Shown piece by piece: positions 42,506-51,108 of a DNA stretch of 64,000 bases (position 1 is its first letter; each line of letters starts with the position of its first letter). Under the pieces are notes generated by a model. It was not told the origin of the DNA, ran no database searches, and saw only the letters and a list, made by a program, of their open reading frames with translations. Source of the stretch: Rubrivirga marina (GTDB lineage Bacteria; Bacteroidota; Rhodothermia; Rhodothermales; Rubricoccaceae); NCBI RefSeq assembly GCF_002283365.1, contig NZ_MQWD01000001.1, positions 4,608,266 to 4,672,265 on the forward strand, read 5' to 3'. The translations under genes and the position numbers were made by a program.

Positions 42506-44470
42506 CTACGCGAGCGGCGTGTCGACGGCGTACGACTCGAGCTGGTGGCGGTAGGCGGCGAGGAAGCTCGCCGCCATGGCCCCGTCGATGATCCGGTGGT
42601 CGTAGCTCAGCGAGATGTACACCATGTGCCGGATGGCGATGACGTCGCCGCCGTCGGGTCCGTCCACCACGACCGGCCGCTTGACGATGGCTCCCGGCGA
42701 GAGGATTGCCGTCTGCGGCTGGTTGATGATGGGCGTGCCCATCAGCGACCCGAGGCTGCCGACGTTCGTGATCGTGAACGTGCCGCCCTGGAGCTCGTCG
42801 GGCTGGAGCTTCTTCGAGCGGGCCCGGTCGGCGAGGTCGGCCACGTTGTGCGCGAGGCCCGTCAGGTTCTGCTGGCCGGCGTTGCGGACGACAGGGACGA
42901 GGAGGCCCTTCGTGCCGAGCGCGACGGCGATCCCGACGTGGTAGTCCTTCTTGATGAGCACGCGCGTGCCCTCGACGGAGGCGTTGAGGAGCGGGTGGTC
43001 GCGGAGCGGCTCGATGGCCGCCTCGATGAAGTACGGCGTGTACGTGAGCTTGACGCCCTCGCGCTGCTGGAACTCGGCCTTGTGGGCCTCGCGGTGGCGC
43101 ACGAGCCCGGTCACGTCGACCTCGGCGAACGACGTGACGTGGGCGCTCGTGTCCTTCGACCGGCGCATGTGCTCGGCGATGAGCTGCCGCATCCGGTCCA
43201 TCTCGACGACCTCGACGCGCTCGCCAGCCGTGTCGCCCGAGGCGGCCGGGGCCGGCTTCGAGACGGGCTTCGACGGGGCCGTCGGCGCCTGGCGGGCCTG
43301 CGGAGCGGGCGCCGCGGCCGGGGTGGCGGGGGCCGCCTGCGGAGCCGGGGACTCGGCACCGTAGCTCTTGGGCTCCGGCGCGGGCGCCGAGGCGGGCTGT
43401 GCGGGGGCCTCGTCGCGCGACTCGAGGTAGGCCATCACGTCGGCCTTGCTCACGCGGCCGTCGGCGCCGCTGCCCGAGATCTGCTGGAGCTCGGAGAGGC
43501 GGATGCCCTCGGCCTCGGCGATGGAGCGGACCAGGGGCGAGTAGAAGTTGCCGGCGTCGTCGCGGGTCGGGATCGGGCCGGCCGGCTCGGCGGAGGCGGT
43601 CGCCGCGGCGGCGGCCTCAGCCCCCCGCTCTTCCTGGACGGCAGGCGCAGCGGCAGCCGCTGCGTCGCTGGCCTCGCCGCCGTAACTCTTCTCGTACGGC
43701 TCCGGCTCGTCGGCCTGGGCGGAGCCTGTGGGGAGCGAAGTCGAACCGTCGCCGCCGGCGGGCGCGGCCTCGACCGGCGCGGCGCCCGCGGCGCCGATGA
43801 CGGCGATCGGCGTCCCGACGTCGACGGTCTCGCCCTCTTCCACCAGGATCTCGAGGAGCGTCCCGGCCTCCGGGCTCGGGACCTCGGAGTCGACCTTGTC
43901 GGTCGAGATCTCGAGGAGCGTCTCGTCGGCCTCGACCGCGTCGCCCACGGCCTTCTTCCACTCGAGGACCGTCCCCTCCATCACGCTCTCGCCCATCTTG
44001 GGCATCACGACCTCCGTCCGCGCGCCGCCCGAGGCGGGCGCGGCGGGCGCGTCGCCGGCGGGGCGGACCGGCGGGGCGGCCGGCTTGGCCTCGGGCTCCG
44101 GCTGCGGGTCCTCGCCCACGGGCTGGACCTCGGTGAGCGGCTCGGCCGCGTCCTCGATGGGGTCCTCGTCGGCGGAGGCGTCCTCTGCCGGCGGGGCCGC
44201 CTCGGGCGCCGCGCCGACCTCGGCGTTCACGTCCGTCTCGATGACGGCGATCGGCGTCCCGACGTCGACGGTCTCGTTCTCCTCGACCAGGATCTCGACG
44301 ATCCGGCCCGCCTCGGGGCTCGGGACCTCGGAGTCGACCTTGTCGGTCGAGATCTCGAGGAGCGTCTCGTCGGCCTCGACCGCGTCGCCCACGGCCTTCT
44401 TCCACTCGAGGACCGTCCCCTCCATCACGCTCTCGCCCATCTTGGGCATCACAACATCGACACGGGCCAT
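42506..44470 (-). CDS. sucB: 2-oxoglutarate dehydrogenase E2 (dihydrolipoyl succinyltransferase) with two lipoyl domains
   Basis: The protein has 654 residues. It is the full E2 of a 2-oxoacid dehydrogenase complex. Lipoyl domain 1 spans about 3-77 and lipoyl domain 2 about 150-225, each with LLEISTDKVDSEVPSPEAG holding the lipoyl Lys. Ala/Pro-rich linkers separate them. The E1/E3-binding domain is at about 311-348 (YSPLVRSIAEAEGIRLSEL and GSGADGRVSKADVMAYLE). The catalytic core from about 415 includes RMRQLIAEHMRRSKDTSAHV and the intact motif SYDHRIIDG near 623. The two lipoyl domains share a 137-nt identical DNA segment. Succinyl versus branched-chain specificity is inferred from overall similarity. 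The gene is not beside E1 or E3. Confidence 0.9.
   Translation of the reverse strand: MARVDVVMPKMGESVMEGTVLEWKKAVGDAVEADETLLEISTDKVDSEVPSPEAGRIVEILVEENETVDVGTPIAVIETDVNAEVGAAPEAAPPAEDASADEDPIEDAAEPLTEVQPVGEDPQPEPEAKPAAPPVRPAGDAPAAPASGGARTEVVMPKMGESVMEGTVLEWKKAVGDAVEADETLLEISTDKVDSEVPSPEAGTLLEILVEEGETVDVGTPIAVIGAAGAAPVEAAPAGGDGSTSLPTGSAQADEPEPYEKSYGGEASDAAAAAAPAVQEERGAEAAAAATASAEPAGPIPTRDDAGNFYSPLVRSIAEAEGIRLSELQQISGSGADGRVSKADVMAYLESRDEAPAQPASAPAPEPKSYGAESPAPQAAPATPAAAPAPQARQAPTAPSKPVSKPAPAASGDTAGERVEVVEMDRMRQLIAEHMRRSKDTSAHVTSFAEVDVTGLVRHREAHKAEFQQREGVKLTYTPYFIEAAIEPLRDHPLLNASVEGTRVLIKKDYHVGIAVALGTKGLLVPVVRNAGQQNLTGLAHNVADLADRARSKKLQPDELQGGTFTITNVGSLGSLMGTPIINQPQTAILSPGAIVKRPVVVDGPDGGDVIAIRHMVYISLSYDHRIIDGAMAASFLAAYRHQLESYAVDTPLA
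43872..44008 (-). repeat. Direct repeat copy 2 (lipoyl domain 2 of sucB)
   Basis: This 137-nt segment is identical base for base to 44316-44452 and encodes residues about 155-200 of SucB. Perfect DNA identity including synonymous positions indicates recent duplication or gene conversion. Confidence 0.9.
44316..44452 (-). repeat. Direct repeat copy 1 (lipoyl domain 1 of sucB)
   Basis: This is the partner of 43872-44008, encoding residues about 7-52 of SucB. Identity breaks off on both sides, where the two lipoyl domains differ (for example GRIVEILVEENETV against GTLLEILVEEGETV). Confidence 0.9.
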
Positions 44471-44587
44471 GGAACGGAGCGCGGGGGCGCGGAAGGGGAG
44501 ACGGAAGCCGGAGCGGCAAAAGATAGCCCGCTCCCAACGCCGGTCCGGCCGGAACCGCTCCCGAGACCCGATGAAGACGCGGAGCCC

Positions 44588-45754
44588 TCAGGCCAGACGG
44601 TAGAGATCGAGCGCCTCGGCGCGCCCCCGGAGCGGGGCCGCCCCCAGCGCCTCGGCCTCGAACCGGCCTGGCGGCACGCGCGCCCACACGGCGCCGGTCG
44701 CCAGAACCTGCGCGTCGAGGTCCTTGGTGAGCCCCTCGACGCGCGAGGCCACGTTGACCACGTCGCCGGTCACCTTGTACTCCTTGTGCTGGGCCGACCC
44801 GACCGTCCCGGCCACGACGTCGCCCGCGTGGAGCCCGATCCCGACACGCGTCGGGCGGAGCTCGCCGGCGGCCACCTCGGCCTCGACGCGGGCCACGATG
44901 TCGAGCGCGGCCTCGACCGCGTGCGTGCAGTCGTCGGGCGTCGAGAGCGGGGCGCCGAAGATGGCCATGAACCCGTCGCCGAGGAGCTGGTGGACGATCC
45001 CCCCGCGCGACGTGACGGCGTCGACGGTCAGCCCGAAGAACCGATTGAGGAAGTCGACGACGGCCTCGGGCTCGGACGCCTCGGCGAACGTCGTGAACCC
45101 GCGGACGTCGAGGAACATGACGCACACGGCGATCCGGCGGACCGGCGGGTCGGCCTCGTGGCGGAGCAGCTCGTCGACGACGGCCGGCGCGGTGTGGCGG
45201 CCGAACAGGTTGAGGATCCGGGTCCGCTCGGCCTCACGCTGCGCCGCGTCGAGCGTCTGGGCCGACTGCATGGCGAGGATCGTCAGGAGCCGCGCGTCGG
45301 CGTCGGAGAACGGGCCGCCGCGCTTGTTGTAGAGCGTGAGGACCCCGAGGAACCGGGCGTTCGCGATGAGCGGCGCGCAGAGGACCGTCTGCACCGCGTC
45401 GTCCCACTCGAACGCCGAGAACGGGGGCGAGGTGCGAGGGGCGTCCAGGCGGAGCGTCCGGCGGTGCGTCCCCATCCACCCGAGGAGCGCCTCGTCGGGG
45501 CGGAGGGCGAGGCGGTCGCCGCGGACGGTCCGCACGAACGTGGCGCCGGCCGCGCCCGACTGGCGGTCGACGAGCGTGACGACGCCCTGCTCGGCCCCGA
45601 TGGCGTCGAGCGAGCGGCGGACGAGCGCGTGGACGGCCGCGTCGAGGTCGCGCGCGCTCCCGATGGCGACGGCCACCTCGTTGAGGAGGGCCAGTTCGTC
45701 GACGGACCGGCGGAGGCGGTCGATCTCGGCGGGCGAGGGCGGGGCGTCGGCCAT
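44588..45754 (-). CDS. GAF-domain adenylate/guanylate cyclase
   Basis: The protein has 388 residues, soluble. A short helix (EIDRLRRSVDELALLNEVAV) leads to a GAF sensor domain at about 25-170 (VHALVRRSLDAIGAEQGVVT; VQTVLCAPLIANARFLGVLT). A linker, RTRILNLFGRHTAPAVVDEL, precedes the class III cyclase domain. Its metal Asp residues are in VCVMFLDVRGFTTFAEASEP and IVHQLLGDGFMAIFGAP; the transition-state part is YKVTGDVVNVASRVEGLTKD. The residue three before GD is Gln, not Lys, so nucleotide preference is uncertain. GAF domains often bind cyclic nucleotides or small ligands, so ligand control of the cyclase is likely. It is a single gene with a 519-nt gap before it. Confidence 0.9.
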   Translation of the reverse strand: MADAPPSPAEIDRLRRSVDELALLNEVAVAIGSARDLDAAVHALVRRSLDAIGAEQGVVTLVDRQSGAAGATFVRTVRGDRLALRPDEALLGWMGTHRRTLRLDAPRTSPPFSAFEWDDAVQTVLCAPLIANARFLGVLTLYNKRGGPFSDADARLLTILAMQSAQTLDAAQREAERTRILNLFGRHTAPAVVDELLRHEADPPVRRIAVCVMFLDVRGFTTFAEASEPEAVVDFLNRFFGLTVDAVTSRGGIVHQLLGDGFMAIFGAPLSTPDDCTHAVEAALDIVARVEAEVAAGELRPTRVGIGLHAGDVVAGTVGSAQHKEYKVTGDVVNVASRVEGLTKDLDAQVLATGAVWARVPPGRFEAEALGAAPLRGRAEALDLYRLA

Positions 45755-46273
45755 GGCGCGTTCGTGGGACCGCAGGATACGCGCTCCCAAATCACTAGGT
45801 ACGCTCCACTTGGCGACGAGCACGGACGAGCCGTCCCCTTTCGACCGTGACCCCACCGGGTTCAGACCCTCGCCCCTCGGACGCCCTCCCTGGTCTCGAG
45901 ATCGGCCCGGACCGCGTCGGGGCGACTCGGCAGGACCAGTATGGGCGTGGGGTGCCGCGCAACCGCCGCCCGGCCGGACCCCGCCGTCGCGCTCCACGTT
46001 CTCTTGCCCCGGCTCCACGCGGACCCGGGGGCCCGTGCGCGTCTGTATCTGAGAGGCCGGGGCCCCGGCGACGCTCGCCCCCTCCCGTCGCGAGCGACTA
46101 CGGCGTGAGCGAGGCGTCCGGGCGACTGCTACGAGTGGACGACGAGCAGCTCCGGCCTGCGAGGGGACCGGTTCTTGCTGGGCGGCACCCTGCCCGTCCC
46201 CGACCGCCCCCTACCCCGCCTCGGTCCGTCCACGGGAGGACCGAGGCGGAGAGCCCGGAACGCTGGGGACGCG
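45755..46273. other. Long intergenic region upstream of the cyclase gene
   Basis: These 519 nt contain no frame with convincing codon bias. It includes a loop-bearing palindrome at 46216-46249, which belongs to the cytochrome gene end, and a self-complementary CCGGGGCCCCGG near 46057. The segment 45780-45815 is less GC-rich and probably carries the cyclase promoter on the minus strand. Nothing else is recognisable. Confidence 0.4.
46216..46249 (-). terminator. Loop-bearing copy of the dispersed palindrome
   Basis: Arms CCGCCTCGGTCC (46216-46227) and GGACCGAGGCGG (46238-46249) are perfect 12-nt complements with a 10-nt loop. The element lies 24 nt downstream of the cytochrome c stop (46274). 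Two extra paired bases extend the arms beyond the consensus. Confidence 0.7.
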
Positions 46274-47128
46274 TTACTCGGCGAGGGTGGCGAGGTAGAG
46301 CCGGACGCCCTCCCGCTCGTCGTGCGTCATCTTCGCCGTCATCGTCCACGGCATGAACTCGGGGTCCATCTCGCGGCCGTCCGGTCGCACGCCCGTCGTC
46401 ATCGTCTGGTGGAACTGCTCGGGCGGCCACTGGCCCGAGGCGGCGAGGTTCGGCGCGAACGGGGCGCCCGGCTGGTCGGCCTCCTTGCCGACGAGCCCCT
46501 CGCCGTGGCAGTACGCGCAGAGGCCCTCGGCGACGTACGCGCCGTACTCGACGGTGGCGCCCGGAGCCGGCGACGAGGTCGGCGTCGGGTCCACGTAGAC
46601 GCCCTTCGAGAGGTCGAGCGGGCCGGCCGCCAGCAGCTTGCCGAGGAGCGTGTACTCCATCGGCGGGAGGTCCTTCTCGACCGGCGGCAGCGTCTCGAGG
46701 TAGGCGATGAGGTCGACCGCCTCGGCGTCGCTGATGTTGTGGTACGCGCCCGACGGCATGACGAAGAGGGCCGTCCCGTCGACCCCGACGCCGTGGCGGA
46801 TGGCACGGTCCCAGTCCTCGGGCTCGTACTCGCCGCCGATCCCGGCCGGCGTGAGGTTCGAGGCCACGATCCGCGCCGGCCCCTCCTCGGCCATGACCTG
46901 GCCGGAGAGGTCTGCGCCGTGGCAGTCCTGGCAGCCGTAGATCCCGGCGAGGTGTGCGCCGCGCGCGAGGGCGGCCGAGTCGGTCGGGATCGTGAGCGAG
47001 GTCACGGGGACCTCGTGGACCCGGGCGATGTTGGCCGCGCCGACACGCGAGGCGACGAATCCACCGACGACGACGACGAGAACGAGGGCGCCGACGACGA
47101 TGCCGGCCCACTTGAGGACGGTGCGCAT
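46274..47128 (-). CDS. Membrane-anchored dihaem cytochrome c
   Basis: The protein has 284 residues. A single N-terminal helix (WAGIVVGALVLVVVVGGFVA) anchors it, with the rest in the periplasm. Two haem-binding motifs are present: CQDCH (in HLAGIYGCQDCHGADLSGQV) and CAYCH (in VAEGLCAYCHGEGLVG). Candidate axial Met residues include those in ALFVMPSGAY and the C-terminal DPEFMPWTMTAKMT. Spacing suggests two fused class I domains, as in Bacteroidota electron-transfer cytochromes. The start is the ATG read from 47128; upstream in-frame codons lack coding bias. It depends on a CcmF-type maturation system, one of which begins at the left edge of this window. Partner oxidoreductase unknown. Confidence 0.9.
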   Translation of the reverse strand: MRTVLKWAGIVVGALVLVVVVGGFVASRVGAANIARVHEVPVTSLTIPTDSAALARGAHLAGIYGCQDCHGADLSGQVMAEEGPARIVASNLTPAGIGGEYEPEDWDRAIRHGVGVDGTALFVMPSGAYHNISDAEAVDLIAYLETLPPVEKDLPPMEYTLLGKLLAAGPLDLSKGVYVDPTPTSSPAPGATVEYGAYVAEGLCAYCHGEGLVGKEADQPGAPFAPNLAASGQWPPEQFHQTMTTGVRPDGREMDPEFMPWTMTAKMTHDEREGVRLYLATLAE

Positions 47129-47199
47129 GGGAGTGGAGGCGAGTGGAGGATTCCGTGAGCCGAGGCGGCGGACGTGCGCCTGGCCCCTCATCGACCTCC

Positions 47200-47233
47200 G
47201 CAAAAGAACGCGGCGGAGTTCAATTCTCCGCCG
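47200..47233 (-). terminator. Intrinsic terminator
   Basis: Read on the minus strand, CGGCGGAG (47226-47233) pairs with CTCCGCCG (47211-47218) across a 7-nt loop, and TTCTTTTG follows after a short spacer. This is a classical hairpin plus T-tract, about 65 nt after the stop of the DapB-like gene. Confidence 0.6.
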
Positions 47234-47298
47234 CCTGCGCCTCGGCGCACGCCGACAGGGGCCCGCGGGCCGCCTCCAAGTGAGTCCCTCGCTCGCGC

Positions 47299-48282
47299 CT
47301 AACGGTTCGTCGCGGCAGCCGGTATCTCCAGCATCGTCCGCAGACCGGGCCGCGCGCCGGCCACGCGGCGCGCCGTGTTGACGACGGCCGCGACCGTCGC
47401 CGTGTCGCCGAACGTCCCGCCCTCGACGACGACCGTCAGCGGCGGGTCGCCCGCGATCTCGACGCGGTCCTCGTCCCTCGCGCCGACGGCCATCGTGAGC
47501 GTGAGCGTCGCCCGCGTCTCGCCGTCGACCGTGACGGTCGCCGTCTGGTGGATGCCGGCGACGTCGCCCGCCGCGACCGTCGCGTGCTCCGTCCGGTAGT
47601 CGGCGTCGGCGAGGTGGGGGCCGAAGGTCTCGCTCACCTCGGCCGTGTCCCAGCCGAGGCCGGCGGCGAGAGCCTTCGCCGACTCGACCATCCCGATGTG
47701 CCCGAACCCGCCGGCCGCCTCCCGCTCACGGAACGCGGCCTCGGTGAGCCCCGCGCCGACCTTCTTTTGGAGCGGCCCGCGCCGCCGCCCCGCGTCGACC
47801 GACCGCGACACGTCGACCCGGTCGACGCGCGCGACGACACCCGACAGGACGACCGGGAGCAGGTCCATCACGAACCCCGGGTTCACGCCCGTCCCGACGA
47901 CGACCACGCCCGCCTCGGTCGCCGCGCGGTCGATCCGCTCCGAGAACGCGGGGTCGCGGTCGAACGGCCAGAACAGCTCCTCCGACGACGACACGACGTG
48001 CGCGCCGGCATCGATGCAGGCCATCAGCTGGCCCTCGATCCGGTCGAGGAACGAGAGCGTCGTGTGGAGGACGACGTCGGGCGCCCACTCGCCGAGCGCG
48101 GCCGGGTCGTCGCGGACCTCGGCACCGACGGCGTCGCGCCCCAGAATCTCCCCGACGTCCTTCCCGACCCGCTCCGGGTCGAGGTCGAGGGCGCCGACGA
48201 GTTGGTGGCCGTGGTCGAGGGCGAGACGGGCGCAGGCCTGGCCGATGGGGCCGAGGCCGAACTGGACGATGCGGAGCGACAT
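47299..48282 (-). CDS. DapB-like NAD(P)-dependent dehydrogenase (2,4-diaminopentanoate dehydrogenase-like)
   Basis: The protein has 327 residues. It is a cytosolic Rossmann-fold enzyme: RIVQFGLGPIGQACARLALD at about 4-23, then HQLVGALDLDPERVGKDVGE, VVLHTTLSFLDRIEGQLMAC, AGAHVVSSSEELFWP and VVVVGTGVNPGFVMDLLPVV. This matches the DapB_N-containing group that includes 2,4-diaminopentanoate dehydrogenase and related amine dehydrogenases. The segment RRGPLQKKVGAGLTEAAFRE is also family-like. The exact substrate is uncertain, and no amino-acid fermentation genes are nearby. It is transcribed alone, bounded by terminators at both ends. Confidence 0.82.
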   Translation of the reverse strand: MSLRIVQFGLGPIGQACARLALDHGHQLVGALDLDPERVGKDVGEILGRDAVGAEVRDDPAALGEWAPDVVLHTTLSFLDRIEGQLMACIDAGAHVVSSSEELFWPFDRDPAFSERIDRAATEAGVVVVGTGVNPGFVMDLLPVVLSGVVARVDRVDVSRSVDAGRRRGPLQKKVGAGLTEAAFREREAAGGFGHIGMVESAKALAAGLGWDTAEVSETFGPHLADADYRTEHATVAAGDVAGIHQTATVTVDGETRATLTLTMAVGARDEDRVEIAGDPPLTVVVEGGTFGDTATVAAVVNTARRVAGARPGLRTMLEIPAAATNR

Positions 48283-48344
48283 GCGAAAATCCGGGGGGAA
48301 GACGAGGGCCCGAAAGCTCGCCCGACCCAGTCGCCGCGGGCCAC

Positions 48345-48382
48345 AAAAAACCGCCGCCCCGGGACGAATCCTGGGGCGGCGG
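48345..48382 (-). terminator. Intrinsic terminator with T-tract
   Basis: On the minus strand, CCGCCGCCCC (48373-48382) pairs with GGGGCGGCGG (48351-48360), followed directly by TTTTTT (48345-48350). It lies about 56 nt after the stop of the lipoprotein gene at 48439. It is the clearest conventional Rho-independent terminator in the window. Confidence 0.85.
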
Positions 48383-48438
48383 GGATCGGGCGCCGCATCC
48401 CTGGCAAGGCGTGCGCCCGACGTCGGCGGCCTGAAGGC

Positions 48439-49707
48439 CTAGAGGGTGCTGAGGAGGACGACCACGCGGGCCGCGGCCTCCGCGGAGACGGTCGACGAGA
48501 CGGCGGTCTCGGCGGCGGTGTAGTAGGTGGCGAGAGCCGACGCGACCGCCTCGCCCGACGACGCGGCGTTGACGGACGCCATGAGCGCGGTGCGCGCCGT
48601 AGCCGTGGCCGCGGCAGCGATCGAGAGGTCCGTCGCGCTCACGCCCGTTTCGGAGCTCAGCTCCGCCTGGACGACGGCGCGGTAGGTGGCCATGGCGGCC
48701 GTCCGCTGCGCCTCCGTGTTCGCCGCGCGGAGAGACGCCACGAGTTGGGCGCGGGCCGCGCCGAGCGTCGCGAGGCGAGACGACGCGGCGCCGCGGGCTT
48801 CGAATTCGGCCTCGATGGCGAACGCCGTCGCCGTCGCCGCGAACAGCCGGGCTCGAGTGCGGACCGACGCGGCCGTGCGCGAGGACGTCGAGGCGGCGAA
48901 CCGCTCGGCGGCGAGCGCGCGGGCCCGGGCGGCGCGGGCCGCCGTGCGGGCCGTCAGGCCGGCCTCGGTGTACGCCTCGACATAGGCCTCCTCGAAGTCC
49001 GCCAGCGCGGCCGACGTGTTGGCCGAGGCGGACAGGGACAGGCGGAGTTGAGCGTAGGCCTCGTCCCGGTCGTCGCGGACCCTCTCGATGTCGTCGTCGG
49101 CGGCGCCATCGTCGGCGGCAGCGCGGCGCTCGGCGGCGAGCGCCGCGTCGAGGGCCGCGGCGACCTCGGCGGTCGTGGTCTGGCCCAGCACGAGGTCGGT
49201 GGCGACGTCGGACGTCACGAAGAGGACGGCGTCCGACACGCGGGCGCGGTCGCTCCGACCGCGAACGACGACGTACACGTCGGCCTCGGCGTCGGTCTCG
49301 GTCGTCATCGGCGGGACGCGGACGGTGCCGCGGGCCGCACCGCCGGCTTCGACGAGGACCGACGACGAGAAGAACCCGTCGGACTCGGCCGTGAGACGGA
49401 CGGGAGCCGTGGTGCCCTCGCTCTCGAGCGAGAACGACCCGCTGGCCGTGGTGGTGGCCGAGCCGGCGAGGGCGTTCGTGCCGCCCGAGGCGGAGATCGA
49501 GGCGGCGGTGACGACGGCGCCTTCGACCGAGGCGCCTGAGCGACGGGCCGTCTCGGTGTCGTCGGTGACACGGCCGTCGAAGGTGACGGCGGCCCCGGTC
49601 TCGGAGCCGCCTGAGGCGCTGTCGCAACCCGTGGTGAGGGTCACGGCAGGACCGAACAGGAGGGCGGCGGCGAGGACCGCGCGCGGAACAGGAGTCTGGA
49701 AGGACAT
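48439..49707 (-). CDS. Ala-rich lipoprotein with N-terminal Ig-like domain
   Basis: The protein has 422 residues. The signal peptide (VPRAVLAAALLFGPAVTLTT) ends at GC, giving Cys28 followed by DSASGG. An Ig/CarboxypepD_reg-like part (about 38-150) includes FDGRVTDDTETARRSGASVE, GSFSLESEGTTAPVRLTAES, and VLVEAGGAARGTVRVPPMTT. From about 160 onward the protein is almost entirely Ala/Arg/Glu/Thr helices, possibly coiled coil or helical bundle (AARAARARALAAERFAASTS; AQLVASLRAANTEAQRTAAM). No enzyme motif is seen. Such composition recalls stalk-like surface lipoproteins. The start at 49707 is set by the signal peptide. An intrinsic terminator follows the gene. Confidence 0.75.
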   Translation of the reverse strand: MSFQTPVPRAVLAAALLFGPAVTLTTGCDSASGGSETGAAVTFDGRVTDDTETARRSGASVEGAVVTAASISASGGTNALAGSATTTASGSFSLESEGTTAPVRLTAESDGFFSSSVLVEAGGAARGTVRVPPMTTETDAEADVYVVVRGRSDRARVSDAVLFVTSDVATDLVLGQTTTAEVAAALDAALAAERRAAADDGAADDDIERVRDDRDEAYAQLRLSLSASANTSAALADFEEAYVEAYTEAGLTARTAARAARARALAAERFAASTSSRTAASVRTRARLFAATATAFAIEAEFEARGAASSRLATLGAARAQLVASLRAANTEAQRTAAMATYRAVVQAELSSETGVSATDLSIAAAATATARTALMASVNAASSGEAVASALATYYTAAETAVSSTVSAEAAARVVVLLSTL

Positions 49708-49895
49708 GATTAACAGGTGGTGGGGTGGTGGGACCGCCGGGCGTAGCCGCGGTGGGATCCGTACAAACGCCCTTGCCCTCGGTCCGTTCGGCAGCGTGGA
49801 TGGAGGAACGGGGCACCTCGCACCACCACCCCATGTCACACAACGGATTACGCCGATGCGACCGAAAAACACCGACGTCGGCGTCCTCCTCTGTC

Positions 49896-50360
49896 CTACG
49901 CGTCCAGCGCGTGGCTCAGTCGCTCGGCGAAGGTGTCGGTGAGCCGCTCCATCTCGATTGACACGGCCGGGCGGACGACCGCGCCCAGGAACGACGGCGC
50001 GGGGATCCGGAGCCGCGCGTCCATCCGCAGCGTCCCGACCGTGGCGGCCTCACCGTCGGGCTCGACCGAGCAGGCCCCGTCGAAGGCGGCGTTGCCCACG
50101 CCCGGGATCGGCGTCCAGCGGAGCGTGTGCGAGGCCTCGTCGGCCTCGTAGCGGCAGGCGTAGACGACGGAGACGCGCCCGCCGGGCGGGCCGAGCGGGT
50201 CCATTCGCCAGAGGTACGCGCCCTCGCCGTACGGCTCGACCGACGCCACGTGCGGGTACAGCGCGCCCCAGCGCGGGACGTCCTTCAGGAGCGCCCAGGC
50301 GGCGTCGACCGGCGCCGCCAACCGGACGCGCCGGGCCACGTGCGTGTCGACCTCGATCAC
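49896..50360 (-). CDS. SRPBCC (START/polyketide-cyclase fold) family protein
   Basis: The protein has 154 residues. It shows the helix-grip pattern: VARRVRLAAPVDAAWALLKD, VPRWGALYPHVASVEPYGEG, YLWRMDPLGPPGGRVSVVYA, and the C-terminal long helix VRPAVSIEMERLTDTFAERL. Members bind hydrophobic ligands; some are coenzyme Q-binding or cyclase-like. There is no signal peptide. It lies 34 nt downstream of purQ on the same strand and may be cotranscribed, although no functional connection is evident. Confidence 0.82.
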   Translation of the reverse strand: MIEVDTHVARRVRLAAPVDAAWALLKDVPRWGALYPHVASVEPYGEGAYLWRMDPLGPPGGRVSVVYACRYEADEASHTLRWTPIPGVGNAAFDGACSVEPDGEAATVGTLRMDARLRIPAPSFLGAVVRPAVSIEMERLTDTFAERLSHALDA

Positions 50361-50394
50361 GCGGGGACCTCGACGAGAGCCAGACGGGGCGCCG

Positions 50395-51108
50395 TCACGC
50401 GACGTCCCCCACCTCGGCGCCGAGGTGGGCCAGGGCGGACCGGAAGATCTTCGCGCCGTCGGCGGTGCCCAGGACCGGCTCGACGCACCGCTCGGGGTGC
50501 GGCATCATCCCGAGCACGTTGCCGCGCGCGTTCCGCACGCCGGCGATGTTGCGGGCCGAGCCGTTCGGGGCCGCCTCCGGCACGGCCTCGCCGGCCGCGT
50601 CGACGTAGCGGAAGACCACGCGGTCCTCGGCCTCGAGCTCGTCGAGCGTCGCGTCGTCGGCCGTGTAGTTGCCCTCGCCGTGGGCGACGGGGACCGTCAG
50701 GACCTCGCCCGTCTCGAGCTCCGCCGTGAACGGCGTCGCCGTCGACTCGACGCGGAGCCGCGCGTCCTTGCAGGCGAACCGGAGGCTGGCGTTCCGCATG
50801 AGCGCGCCCGGCAGGAGCTCGGCCTCGCACAGCACCTGGAACCCGTTGCACACGCCGAGCACGAGCCCGCCCGTCGCCGCGAACCGGACGACGTCCTTCA
50901 TGATGGGCGAGAACCGGGCGATGGCCCCGGCCCGGAGGTAGTCGCCGTAGGAGAACCCGCCGGGCACGACCACGAGGTCAGCTTCGCCGACGGAGCCCTC
51001 CTTGTGCCACACGAACCGGGCGTCCTGCCCCAGCACGTGCTTCGTGGCGTGGTACACGTCGTGGTCGCAGTTGGACCCGGGAAAGACGAGGACGGCGACC
51101 TTGGCCAT
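50395..51108 (-). CDS. purQ: Phosphoribosylformylglycinamidine synthase glutaminase subunit
   Basis: The protein has 237 residues, the small PurQ form that acts with PurL and PurS in purine synthesis. It starts [20 protein letters not shown]. The class I glutamine amidotransferase triad is visible: nucleophile Cys in [20 protein letters not shown], and His and Glu in [20 protein letters not shown] and [20 protein letters not shown] are also typical. The last residues, [11 protein letters not shown], are encoded by a variant copy of the dispersed palindrome at 50408-50429. PurL and PurS are not adjacent. The start was set at 51108, since the frame further upstream is non-coding. Confidence 0.95.
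   Translation of the reverse strand: MAKVAVLVFPGSNCDHDVYHATKHVLGQDARFVWHKEGSVGEADLVVVPGGFSYGDYLRAGAIARFSPIMKDVVRFAATGGLVLGVCNGFQVLCEAELLPGALMRNASLRFACKDARLRVESTATPFTAELETGEVLTVPVAHGEGNYTADDATLDELEAEDRVVFRYVDAAGEAVPEAAPNGSARNIAGVRNARGNVLGMMPHPERCVEPVLGTADGAKIFRSALAHLGAEVGDVA
50408..50429. repeat. Covarying palindrome copy inside the 3' end of purQ
   Basis: The core CCACCTCGGCGCCGAGGTGG, extended by C and G to 22 nt, is a perfect palindrome. Compared with consensus, a G-to-A and a C-to-T change occur at paired positions. It encodes the end of PurQ (HLGAEVG). Confidence 0.7.

Noticed and set aside
41132..45850. Plus-strand open frame of about 1572 codons opposite the TPR protein, sucB and cyclase
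   Set aside because: It is antisense to three sound genes. Its internal repeats merely reflect the duplicated lipoyl-domain DNA.
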